A stretch of DNA of 64,000 bases, taken from the NCBI RefSeq assembly GCF_001705515.1, contig NZ_MDJS01000001.1, positions 310,001-374,000 of the forward strand. Direction: 5' to 3'. Shown here piece by piece: positions 25,074 to 33,632 of the stretch (its first letter is position 1; every line of letters begins with the position of its first letter). The position numbers and the translations under genes were made by a program. The notes under the pieces are model-generated. The model was given only the letters and a program-made list of their open reading frames with translations, was not told where the DNA came from and made no database searches. This DNA comes from Mucilaginibacter sp. PPCGB 2223 (GTDB lineage: Bacteria; Bacteroidota; Bacteroidia; Sphingobacteriales; Sphingobacteriaceae).

Positions 25074-26912
25074 ATGGGGAAAAAAGCCGGACGATATAAA
25101 TTGTTGATATTTAAAGCTTTGGCCATTTTATTGCCCTTAATTATCCTGGCCATTACAGAGAGTGTACTGCGCTGGTCCAATTATGGGCACAATACCAGCC
25201 TCTTTGTAGCTTATTCTAATAGCCGGTATCTGCAGGTCAATCCGTATGCATCTGAAAAATTTTTCTCTGATACGGTCAACGCAACAAAAGGGAGCAGTGA
25301 AATTTTTGAAGTCAATAAGGGCTACCGTACCTATAGAATATTCGTTTTAGGTGAATCAACAACGATAGGTTATCCCTATTTTCATAACGGGGCATTTCAC
25401 AGATGGCTGCAGTTTCGATTAATGCAAATGTATCCCGGCCGAAAATTCGAGATTATAAACGTAGCCATGACGGCCCTGAATTCTTACGCCGTGCTTGATT
25501 TCGGAAAGCAGGTAATGCAATATCAGCCGGATGCTGTAATGGTTTATACTGGCCACAACGAATATTATGGGGCGATGGGAGTCGGGTCGGCCAATTATAT
25601 CGGCAGTAATCGCTTTTTTGTTAAAGCCATTGTATGCATACGCGAATTAAGAATATTTCAGTTGATGAATAACCTGTTTAATCGTTTTAAACCATCCGGA
25701 AAGGCAACAGATACACGCGAGAACCTGATGAAGCGGATGGCTGCGCAACAAACAATAGCATACAAATCTGACACGTATTATGCCGGAATCAGGCAATTCA
25801 GGAATAATATGAATGAGTTATGCCGTTTATATAACGAGCGCCACATTCCTCTTTTTTTGAGCAATGTGGTGAGTAATGAAAAAGATCAGCCACCTTTTAT
25901 TAGTGCCGGTACAGGTTTGCTTTCAGCTAATGAGAGTTACGAGTCGGGGAAACTCGCCTATCAGAAAGGTAATTTTGAACTCGCGAAAAACTACTATCAA
26001 AACGCAAAGGAATTCGATGAACTGAGATTCCGGGCACCCGAAGCAATCAACAGCATAATAGATGAACTGGTTAAAAGGTATCCTGCGGTTCATTTAGTGG
26101 ATGCAAAAAAATTGTTCGGCGAGAATTCACCTCACCGGATCATCGGAAAGGAAACTATTTTAGAACATGTTCATCCTAATCTGCACGGCTATGGTATCCT
26201 TGCAGATGCATTTTTCAGGTCGTTCGACCAGCAGCAACTGATTAAAGACAGGCCGCTCAGGCGATTAACCTTTAATGAGCTTGAGAGCGGGATGCCGATC
26301 ACAAAACTGGACTCACTGGCAGGCGAATACCAGATTGCTTTGCTTAAAAAAGGCTGGCCGTTTAACATACCCTTGCCCAAATCATTTGATCGTCAGGTTG
26401 ACCTTGCAGATTCCCTGGCTCACCGGGTAACCTATAACGATATTCAATGGAAAGATGCAATGAGCGCGCTATATCAGCGCGCGGTTGATAAAAATGATAA
26501 ATCTGCTCAGGTCAGGATCGCAGAAGCAATGAACCTGGAGTATCCTGAGAATGAAGCATTTTGTGGTTTAGCAGCGAATCTAAATGCCGAACTTGGCCGT
26601 TTTGAGATGGCTGCGGTTTATTATTGCGCCCTTAATTATATCCATCCTGATAGCCGCTATGTGGCGAGGGCAATAAAAATGTATTTGAGAGGCAATAGCA
26701 TCGCTGCAGCTTTATCAGTCGTTCCGGAACTGCCACCAGCGCAACAGGATAAAGTGCGGGAGATATTGATGGGGATACAGGCAGACAAAAACTTTTTACA
26801 AGCTAATCCGGGTGATAACGCTGCGATGGGAAGACTATCTGATGCATACAAAAAATTGGGTATTGCCGACAGCCTTTTACACAAGGAAGTAAAGCTCAGA
26901 CAAAAAGGATGA
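25074..26912 (+). CDS. SGNH/GDSL-type hydrolase with TPR-like C-terminus
   Basis: 612 residues. One N-terminal hydrophobic segment (about 11-25) suggests a membrane anchor with the domain outside the cytoplasm. SGNH blocks: nucleophile Ser95 in GESTTIGYP, the Gly/Asn blocks (NVAMTALNSY, YTGHNEYYG), and the His block EHVHPNLHGYG with His367. The residue three before that His is Glu364, where the family normally has Asp. A TPR-like stretch (ESGKLAYQKGNFELAKNYYQNA) is followed by further helical repeats to the end. Such proteins accompany SxtJ, DUF5989 and carbamoyltransferase genes in many bacteria. The next start overlaps its stop (ATGA). Substrate unknown; acyl transfer or deacetylation of a glycan is possible. 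Confidence 0.8.
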   Translation: MGKKAGRYKLLIFKALAILLPLIILAITESVLRWSNYGHNTSLFVAYSNSRYLQVNPYASEKFFSDTVNATKGSSEIFEVNKGYRTYRIFVLGESTTIGYPYFHNGAFHRWLQFRLMQMYPGRKFEIINVAMTALNSYAVLDFGKQVMQYQPDAVMVYTGHNEYYGAMGVGSANYIGSNRFFVKAIVCIRELRIFQLMNNLFNRFKPSGKATDTRENLMKRMAAQQTIAYKSDTYYAGIRQFRNNMNELCRLYNERHIPLFLSNVVSNEKDQPPFISAGTGLLSANESYESGKLAYQKGNFELAKNYYQNAKEFDELRFRAPEAINSIIDELVKRYPAVHLVDAKKLFGENSPHRIIGKETILEHVHPNLHGYGILADAFFRSFDQQQLIKDRPLRRLTFNELESGMPITKLDSLAGEYQIALLKKGWPFNIPLPKSFDRQVDLADSLAHRVTYNDIQWKDAMSALYQRAVDKNDKSAQVRIAEAMNLEYPENEAFCGLAANLNAELGRFEMAAVYYCALNYIHPDSRYVARAIKMYLRGNSIAAALSVVPELPPAQQDKVREILMGIQADKNFLQANPGDNAAMGRLSDAYKKLGIADSLLHKEVKLRQKG

Positions 26913-27283
26913 TAAAAAAAAATCGCAGTTTCGGCCTGGTTGTCGGCGGTATCTTAATTACCTATACAGTCGGGCAATATTTTTTAAAAGGTAAAAATAG
27001 CCCAGTGTTAGCTGGGATAGGCCCGTGCTTGCTATTATTAGCGTGGTTAAAACCATATTGGCTTTCCCCATTGCAAATACTATGGGAAAAGGTCGGTTTT
27101 ATTATGGGAGTGGTTAATACTTACATCTTGCTAACGGTTTTTTATTATTTTGTGCTTAGCCCCATCGCTACTTTGCACCGTTTGCTCGTTAAACAGAGAC
27201 GGAGATCTAACCGGGATAGTACCAGTACCTATTGGCAAGAGAGTCCGAGCGACACTAACGATCACTTTAAAAATCAATATTAA
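26909..27283 (+). CDS. SxtJ-like small membrane protein
   Basis: 124 residues with three hydrophobic segments (about 8-24, 34-48 and 60-88) and a basic, polar C-terminus (KQRRRSNRD). The segments RSFGLVVG, LLAWLKPYWLSPLQ and the late STYW match what I know of the SxtJ family, named from the saxitoxin cluster. It starts inside the stop of the SGNH gene (ATGA) and its stop overlaps the next start (TAATG), so the four genes are tightly coupled. Function is unknown; it probably sits in the inner membrane and works with the carbamoyltransferase. Confidence 0.8.
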   Translation: MIKKNRSFGLVVGGILITYTVGQYFLKGKNSPVLAGIGPCLLLLAWLKPYWLSPLQILWEKVGFIMGVVNTYILLTVFYYFVLSPIATLHRLLVKQRRRSNRDSTSTYWQESPSDTNDHFKNQY

Positions 27284-27432
27284 TGGGAGATTTACTCGAC
27301 TTTCTTAAATTTTTAAAATACCGGAAACGGTATTGGCTTTGGCCATTAGCGTTGCTGTTGATTATATTCGGCACACTATTGGTTGCAGCCCAAAGCTCGG
27401 CCCTGGCGCCGTTTATCTACTCTTTGTTTTAA
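27283..27432 (+). CDS. DUF5989/SxtK-like 49-residue membrane microprotein
   Basis: A 49-codon gene. The ATG at 27283 overlaps the SxtJ-like stop as TAATG, and the TAA is at 27430-27432, 5 nt before the carbamoyltransferase ATG. It reads MGDLLDFLKFLKYRKRYW, then one transmembrane helix, then QSSALAPFIYSLF at the end. The basic RKRYW before the helix and the SALAPFIYSLF tail are the hallmark of DUF5989 proteins, which sit beside SxtJ and NodU/CmcH carbamoyltransferases. It is easily missed because a longer frame across it (from 27333) has been extended into the carbamoyltransferase. Function unknown. Confidence 0.85.
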   Translation: MGDLLDFLKFLKYRKRYWLWPLALLLIIFGTLLVAAQSSALAPFIYSLF

Positions 27433-27437
27433 CTGCG

Positions 27438-29222
27438 ATGTACGTCCTGGGCTTATCTGGCTATTATCACGACAGCGCGGCCTGCCTGATAAAAGACGGG
27501 GCTATTCTTGCCGCCGCTCAGGAAGAGCGTTTTACCCGTATAAAAAACGATGCTGCTTTTCCGCAAAAGAGTATCGAATATTGCCTGGCATATGCTGGTA
27601 TCCGATTGAGTGATGTGGACCATATTGTGTTTTATGAGAAACCTTTTTTAAAGTTTGAACGCCTGCTGGAGACATTTTTATCTTCTGCACCCTATGGTAT
27701 CCGGCCGTTTTTAAAAGCGATGCCAATATGGCTTAAAGAAAAGCTGTACTTTAAAAAAATGCTGGTCAACGCGCTTCGAAGAATCGACCAGGAGTGGCGG
27801 CCAGGCGAAGGACAGTTATTGTTTTGTAAGCATCATCAATCTCACGCGGCGTCGGCCTTTTATGCTTCGCCATTTTCATCTGCCGTTATCCTGACGGTTG
27901 ATGGTGTGGGAGAATGGGAAACTACCTCGGTCTCAATAGGCGCAGGGCACCATATTCAACCTGATTGTTATATCGCTTTTCCTCATTCCTTAGGATTGTT
28001 GTATTCGGCTTTCACCTATCACCTGGGGTTTAAGGTTAATTGCGATGAATACAAAGTAATGGGGCTTGCACCTTATGGTAAACCGGTATACCTGGATATC
28101 ATTTTTGACGAATTGGTTGATATGAAATCCGATGGTTCTTTTCAGCTCAACATGAAGTACTTTAACTACACTACCGGGTTAACGATGACCTCAAAGCATT
28201 TCGATGTATTAATTAATGCTGCGAGGCGCCACCCCGACGAACCTATAAGCCAGAAGCACATGGATATAGCGGCATCGATACAAACAGCTGCCGAGCAGAT
28301 CATGTTGAAGATCACTACTGCATTGTATGCCAAACATCGGATAGAAAATCTTTGCCTGGCAGGCGGTGTTGCCCTTAATTGTGTAGTTAATTCGAAGATC
28401 CTGAAGCTTTCGGGCTTCAAAAATATTTGGGTGCAACCGGCCGCAGGCGATGCGGGAGGGGCTTTAGGGGCAGCGCTGGCAGTATATCACCAGTATCTGG
28501 ACAATAAGCGACTGAATACCAGTCAAGACAGGATGCAAAATAGCCTGCTTGGCCCTGAATGTACCACCAATCAGGTGCTCCAGGCATTGAACGCTTCCGG
28601 TCTTGCTTATGAGAAATATGAGAAAAGGCAGCTTTATTCGACCATTGCATCCGAAATTGCAGGCGGTAAGGTTGTTGGTTACTTTAACGGGCGTATGGAA
28701 TTTGGGCCCAGGGCGCTGGGTGCCAGAAGTATATTGGCAGATGCGCGGAACCCGGAGATGCAAAGTTTGTTAAACCAAAAAATAAAGTTCCGCGAATCTT
28801 TCAGGCCGTTTGCGCCGGCAGTATTGGAAGAGTTTGCAGATGATTATTTTGATCTTGGGGTAAAAAGCCCTTATATGTTGATGGTAGGAGATGTGAGAAG
28901 CGATAAAAGGATCGCAGATCAGCAACAGGGCGAAACCAATGTTCCATCAATTAAACGCGCTCGCTCGGTCATTCCGGCAGTTACCCATGTCGATTACTCG
29001 GCACGTCTGCAAACGGTTAACGCAACTGATCATCCTGATTTTTATCAGTTAATTAGAACCTTCTTCGAGTTAACCGGCTGCCCCATGCTCATCAACACCT
29101 CATTTAACCGAATGGACGAACCCATCGTTTGTACACCCCAGGATGCTTTGGATTGTTTCTTAGGAACCGGTATAGATATATTAGTGATCAGTGAATTTTT
29201 GGTTCGTAAATCGGCCATATAA
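27438..29222 (+). CDS. NodU/CmcH-family O-carbamoyltransferase
   Basis: 594 residues. The family transfers a carbamoyl group from carbamoyl phosphate, via carbamoyl-adenylate, to a hydroxyl group. The start MYVLGLSGYYHDSAACL is the canonical family N-terminus, so the ATG at 27438 is right; the frame continues upstream to 27333 but through the DUF5989 gene. Metal/catalytic features: His132 and His136 (KHHQSHAASAF), Asp155 (TVDGVGEW), the glycine-rich nucleotide region (AGGVALNC, PAAGDAGGALG) and the C-terminal GRMEFGPRALGARSIL and INTSFN motifs. Acceptor unknown; it could be a sugar, a surface glycan or a small molecule. Its stop is 9 bp from the convergent stop of the regulator gene. Confidence 0.93.
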   Translation: MYVLGLSGYYHDSAACLIKDGAILAAAQEERFTRIKNDAAFPQKSIEYCLAYAGIRLSDVDHIVFYEKPFLKFERLLETFLSSAPYGIRPFLKAMPIWLKEKLYFKKMLVNALRRIDQEWRPGEGQLLFCKHHQSHAASAFYASPFSSAVILTVDGVGEWETTSVSIGAGHHIQPDCYIAFPHSLGLLYSAFTYHLGFKVNCDEYKVMGLAPYGKPVYLDIIFDELVDMKSDGSFQLNMKYFNYTTGLTMTSKHFDVLINAARRHPDEPISQKHMDIAASIQTAAEQIMLKITTALYAKHRIENLCLAGGVALNCVVNSKILKLSGFKNIWVQPAAGDAGGALGAALAVYHQYLDNKRLNTSQDRMQNSLLGPECTTNQVLQALNASGLAYEKYEKRQLYSTIASEIAGGKVVGYFNGRMEFGPRALGARSILADARNPEMQSLLNQKIKFRESFRPFAPAVLEEFADDYFDLGVKSPYMLMVGDVRSDKRIADQQQGETNVPSIKRARSVIPAVTHVDYSARLQTVNATDHPDFYQLIRTFFELTGCPMLINTSFNRMDEPIVCTPQDALDCFLGTGIDILVISEFLVRKSAI

Positions 29223-29231
29223 GGTTACTTT

Positions 29232-32200
29232 CTATTTAACATAATTTTCATGGAATTGCTGCCGGTACTCAGAGGGTAGGGTACCATATTTAGTTTTGAA
29301 TGATTTGGAAAAATAATGCGGTGTAGGAAACCCGGTCTGATAGGCGATATCAGCAATGGTATGGTCGGTTTTCTTCAACAATACAGTTGCCTTTTCTAAT
29401 TTGAGATTGCGGATAAATTCGACCGGTGGCTGACCGGTATACTCTATGAGTTTATTATAAAATGATCCGCGGCTCATGTTGAAATGGTGGCTGATATCTT
29501 CAATTGAAAATCTCGGATCGTGAATGTTCTGGTCTACGTAGACCGCCACGTCTTTAATAAATTTTTCAACTGAGGATTCAACCGTGCCTTCTTCAGTAAG
29601 CACCTTCACTTGTTTTTGGTATGTCTCCTTGAGCTTTTTATTCAGATTAAGTAAATTTTTGATCTTGATATTCAAAATATCAAAGTTAAAGGGCTTGGTA
29701 ACATAATCGCTTGCGCCCGAACCCAGACCAATAAGCTGATCCTCCTGCTGGGCGTGAGCAGTGAGTAAAATGATGGGGATATGGCTGGTTCTTTTATCAG
29801 ATTTTAGTTTGTTGCTTAACTGGATACCATCTATATAAGGCATACTGATATCACTGACGATCAGGTCAGGGTGAAGTGCAAGTGCTTTCTGCCAGCCATC
29901 GCGGCCATCAATCGCCGAACTCATTTTATAGTTTGCGCCCAGCGCATCCACCAAATAGTTACGGAATTCGTCGTTGTCTTCAATCACCAATACATGGGCC
30001 CAGTCGGCAGGGATATTATTAGCCTGGGGCAGGTTATGTGCTTTTATTTGCTTGAACGGGGAGTGGTTTGCACTCGTAGTTGCCTGATCATGTTTTTCTG
30101 ATGAGGCTGCAAACTTAAGTTTTACTGTAAATGTACTGCCTTGCTCTTTTTCACTTTGAACAGTGATATCACCCCCATGCAGATTAACCAGTTCTTTAGT
30201 GATCGCCAATCCGATTCCGCTACCCTGGTTGAGAACAGACAGGGGTGCCTCTGCCTGATAAAACCTGTCGAATACTCTATTAAGCTCCTGTTTGGTCATG
30301 CCCACACCGTTATCCTTAACCGAAATAATGATCTCATACGCGTTTTCGGCTTCGCTGTACATTCCTGTAATGGTGACAATTACCTGGCGCGAGGGAGGTG
30401 TAAATTTAAAGGCGTTGGATAGTAAATTAAATAAAACCCGTTCAATTTTATCATGGTCGAACAGGCAATAAACAGCCTCTAAATTGCTGGCCATAGAAAA
30501 ATGGATATTCTTGGCTTCTGCAAGATCACGGAAAGAATCAGTTATATCTCTGATAAACTGGACGATTTCTCCCTCAGAGCAGTTCAACCGTAATTCATGC
30601 TCTTCAATTTTCTTGAAATCAAGTAGCTGGTTAACCAGGTTGAGCAGGCGCCTGGCGTTGCGTTTAATCACCCTTAACTGGCTGAGGCTTTCCTGATCGG
30701 GTTGCATGGCCAGCAATTTGTCTGCCGGTGCAACTATCAACGAAACGGGCGTTCTGAACTCGTGGCTTAAATTGGTTAAAAATTTAATTTTCATCAAATC
30801 CAGTTCATGCATTGCTTCAGCCGCTTTACGCTCCTGGTCGGCTTCCATCTTTATCCTGATCTTTTTAATGCCGTTCCGCCGGATGAGCCACAAACAGCCG
30901 GCAATTAAAGCCAGGTAAATAAAATAAGCATAGCCTGTCATCCAAAAAGGTGGCGGAATAATAATTTTTATGGTTGCCGGTTGTTTGTTCCATTGTCCGT
31001 CATTATTACACGCTTTCACCATAAAAGTATAGGTACCGGGATCGAGATTGGTATAATAAGCAGTAGTGTTACCACCTGCATCCACCCAGTTTTTATCAAG
31101 CCCTTTCATGAAATACTTGTAACGGTTTTGATGAGGCAGGGTATAATTTAAGGCAATAAAACTGATCGCAAAACTCTCTTTATAAGGAATTCGGGCTTCC
31201 TTGGCCACTTCAATAGCCTCGTTAATTGTATGGTTCGGGTCGGGCTTAACCACCGCATTGTTAATACTGAGCTGGTTGAGCATTACCGTAGGGACATTGT
31301 TGTTTTTTCTGATGTCGCTTTCTTTAAAGTAATTAAAGCCTGCTACTCCGCCAAAATAGATAGTGCCGTCGGCGGCAAGTAATCCGGATGAGTCATAAAA
31401 AGTATCGCTTTGCAGCCCGTTATACTGCGAATAGCTGACAATACTGTTTGTCTTCGTATTCAGCACGCACAGCCCATGGTTGGTGCTAACCCAGATATTG
31501 CCATTTTTTCCCTGGATGATTTTATGAATCACACCATTTGATAACCCATTTTTCGCAGTATATGCTGTGATCTTATTTGTCCGCAGGTCGATCTTAAAAA
31601 GACCATCACCCCCGGTTCCGACCCATACGTTGTTCTGTTCATCAATAAGCATTGACAGGATATGATCAAACGGAAAGCCCGTGGTTTGGGGATTATAAGT
31701 ATCAAACTTGCCGCTCTGCGGGTGGTATCTTGTCAAACCTGCACCATAGCTGGCAATCCACATGCAACCATCCTGATCCTGCCGAAAATCGCGTATATAA
31801 CCGTTTACCGGTAGTTTTATTTCATCCTCGCTATGGGGAAAGGGGACCATCCTTTGTTTTTTTCCGGTGGCAGGATCAATGATGGTCACTCCGGCACCAT
31901 TTGTCCCAACCCAGATCCGGCCCTGAATATCTTCCCCCAAAGAGAAGATGTTGTTTTGATTGTTATCGTATTTTACCCCGTTTACCAGGAATTGTTCATA
32001 AGAACCGGAGCGGGTATCATAGCGGAATAGTCCGTGCTGGTAAGTTCCTATCCATAGATTTTGATGACGGTCCATCAGCATGGAAAGAATAGATAATCCG
32101 CCGGCGGTAATTTTTTGTTTTGAATTGATTTGGATATGATTAAACAACCCGGTTTTAACGTGAAATAGGTTTAGCCCACCTCCATAGGAGCCGACATACA

Positions 32201-33404
32201 TATCGCTATCCTTACGCTCGGCAAATGATGATACTACCGGCCAGCTTAAACCCTGCGGGTCAAAATTACTATCCTTAACTACATTAAACAAGGTGAGGTT
32301 TTTATCGTATTTACTAATGCCGCTTTCATACGTGCCTACCCAGTATATTCCCCTGGGATCGATGTAAACAGAGTGAATAGATTTACTACTCAGGCTGTAA
32401 GGATTTCTTGGGTCATGCTGATACCGCGTAATTAAACCGGTTTTGTTATCAATAACGTTCAAGCCACCTTCTGTGGCAACCCAAACAGCATTGCTGTCGG
32501 CGGAGATAGCGTTGACGATATTGTTGCATAAACTATGATCGTTTCGATAATCATACCGATAAGTGGTGAAATGGCTGCCATCTGGTTCCAGCCTGGCAAG
32601 CCCGTTCAAGGTACCCACCCACAGTTGTCCCTTCTTATCGGTAGCAAGTGTCAATACAAAGTCGGATGGCAATCCATTCTTATCTTCGTCATGATGTCTG
32701 AAAGCAACAAATTTTGAGTGAGAGGCATCTGATCTGAATAGACCGCCGAATGTACCGACCCAAATGTGGTCAGAACTGTCAGCGCAAATACAGGTAAAGC
32801 CGCGCGAGGTAATCGTTCCGGGTTGGTTGCCTCCAGTTGGAACATGTACCAAATCGTTGTTTTTGGTATTTATTTTATATAATCCTCCCATTGCGCCCAC
32901 CCAAAGAATATCATGCTTGTCGCAATACAAGGAAATGATGTAACCGCTTTGTAGTTTTTTTACCCTCTGATTATTAAAATTGCGAAAGGTATCCAGTTTC
33001 CTGTCATATTCATAAAGCCCACCGCCCATGGTGCCCACCCATAGCGTACCAAAGTTATCTTCGCGGATGACGTTAATTTCTTTTGCGCCAAAACCGGTCT
33101 TAGGGGCTCCGCCAAGCCGGTAAACCTTAAAATCCTTACCATCGTACCGGTTAAGGCCATCCAGCGTCGCAATCCATATTAGCCCAAATTTATCTTTAAC
33201 TATACTGTTAACTGAATTGGAAGACATCCCGTCTTTGGTAGACAGGTTGGTAAATTTGATTTGCTGAGCCACCGCATGTGCTCCAAATGCAATCCAAAAT
33301 AGGGGCAAAATCGCCAGCACCTGGAAAATCCTTCGCAGGGAGTATACCTTCCGATCGAAAGAAATTGCGCTGCGTTTCATAAGAAACACGTTCTTGTTTA
33401 TCAT
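29232..33404 (-). CDS. Hybrid two-component system sensor/regulator (HTCS)
   Basis: 1390 residues holding a whole signalling pathway in one chain. Order: signal peptide (alternative start Met9 at 33380), periplasmic two-component-propeller repeats (about 45-730; recurrent GLxWIGT-like motifs), Y_Y_Y domain (about 745-810), transmembrane helix (about 815-837), histidine kinase with phospho-acceptor His881 (NLSHEFRTP), HATPase (DNGVGMT, GSGIGLAI), receiver with phospho-acceptor Asp1185 (IVSDISMP), and a C-terminal AraC-type HTH (about 1285-1385). Such proteins bind an oligosaccharide in the periplasm and switch on their locus. Its own promoter carries the box found before the enzyme genes, so autoregulation is likely. 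The ligand is probably a xylan oligosaccharide (inference). Confidence 0.95.
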   Translation of the reverse strand: MINKNVFLMKRSAISFDRKVYSLRRIFQVLAILPLFWIAFGAHAVAQQIKFTNLSTKDGMSSNSVNSIVKDKFGLIWIATLDGLNRYDGKDFKVYRLGGAPKTGFGAKEINVIREDNFGTLWVGTMGGGLYEYDRKLDTFRNFNNQRVKKLQSGYIISLYCDKHDILWVGAMGGLYKINTKNNDLVHVPTGGNQPGTITSRGFTCICADSSDHIWVGTFGGLFRSDASHSKFVAFRHHDEDKNGLPSDFVLTLATDKKGQLWVGTLNGLARLEPDGSHFTTYRYDYRNDHSLCNNIVNAISADSNAVWVATEGGLNVIDNKTGLITRYQHDPRNPYSLSSKSIHSVYIDPRGIYWVGTYESGISKYDKNLTLFNVVKDSNFDPQGLSWPVVSSFAERKDSDMYVGSYGGGLNLFHVKTGLFNHIQINSKQKITAGGLSILSMLMDRHQNLWIGTYQHGLFRYDTRSGSYEQFLVNGVKYDNNQNNIFSLGEDIQGRIWVGTNGAGVTIIDPATGKKQRMVPFPHSEDEIKLPVNGYIRDFRQDQDGCMWIASYGAGLTRYHPQSGKFDTYNPQTTGFPFDHILSMLIDEQNNVWVGTGGDGLFKIDLRTNKITAYTAKNGLSNGVIHKIIQGKNGNIWVSTNHGLCVLNTKTNSIVSYSQYNGLQSDTFYDSSGLLAADGTIYFGGVAGFNYFKESDIRKNNNVPTVMLNQLSINNAVVKPDPNHTINEAIEVAKEARIPYKESFAISFIALNYTLPHQNRYKYFMKGLDKNWVDAGGNTTAYYTNLDPGTYTFMVKACNNDGQWNKQPATIKIIIPPPFWMTGYAYFIYLALIAGCLWLIRRNGIKKIRIKMEADQERKAAEAMHELDLMKIKFLTNLSHEFRTPVSLIVAPADKLLAMQPDQESLSQLRVIKRNARRLLNLVNQLLDFKKIEEHELRLNCSEGEIVQFIRDITDSFRDLAEAKNIHFSMASNLEAVYCLFDHDKIERVLFNLLSNAFKFTPPSRQVIVTITGMYSEAENAYEIIISVKDNGVGMTKQELNRVFDRFYQAEAPLSVLNQGSGIGLAITKELVNLHGGDITVQSEKEQGSTFTVKLKFAASSEKHDQATTSANHSPFKQIKAHNLPQANNIPADWAHVLVIEDNDEFRNYLVDALGANYKMSSAIDGRDGWQKALALHPDLIVSDISMPYIDGIQLSNKLKSDKRTSHIPIILLTAHAQQEDQLIGLGSGASDYVTKPFNFDILNIKIKNLLNLNKKLKETYQKQVKVLTEEGTVESSVEKFIKDVAVYVDQNIHDPRFSIEDISHHFNMSRGSFYNKLIEYTGQPPVEFIRNLKLEKATVLLKKTDHTIADIAYQTGFPTPHYFSKSFKTKYGTLPSEYRQQFHENYVK

Positions 33405-33479
33405 TTTAGTTTACTTAGTGCGAATACTATCGCGGGAACTGCGGGCGAAACGCTGCAGGGTTTGGTTATAACTGTTCTC

Positions 33480-33539
33480 CAAATATACCCGACAAACATA
33501 GTAGCGAGGCCAACAAATGTTCAAGAATATAACACTTGT
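33480..33539 (-). promoter_or_regulatory. Box promoter of the hybrid two-component regulator
   Basis: On the minus strand, a perfect ACATTTGTT (33520-33512) is followed by exactly 24 nt and a perfect TATATTTG -7 element (33487-33480). The start codon is 75 nt further. A distal box at the usual 21-bp spacing is weak (6 of 9); a better copy, ACAAGTGTT, lies 19 bp away at 33539-33531. The layout matches the enzyme promoters and implies self-activation. Confidence 0.6.
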
Positions 33540-33550
33540 ATGCAAAATAC

Positions 33551-33582
33551 AAAAAAATGGCTGTTCGGGTAACCGAAACAGC
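33551..33582 (-). terminator. Rho-independent terminator of the minus-strand GH43 gene
   Basis: Read on the minus strand: stem GCTGTT-T-CGG / CCG-AACAGC with one bulged T and a 4-nt loop (33582-33560), followed by seven T (33557-33551). It separates the GH43 gene from the hybrid regulator, which therefore uses its own promoter. Confidence 0.8.
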
Positions 33583-33632
33583 ACATTAATTAATTTAATT
33601 CAGAGAAAAAAAAGTTTTTTTGAAACCGGGTG

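Noticed and set aside
27333..27437. Upstream extension of the carbamoyltransferase frame
   Set aside because: The family N-terminus begins exactly at the ATG 27438, and the extension lies over the DUF5989 gene in another frame.
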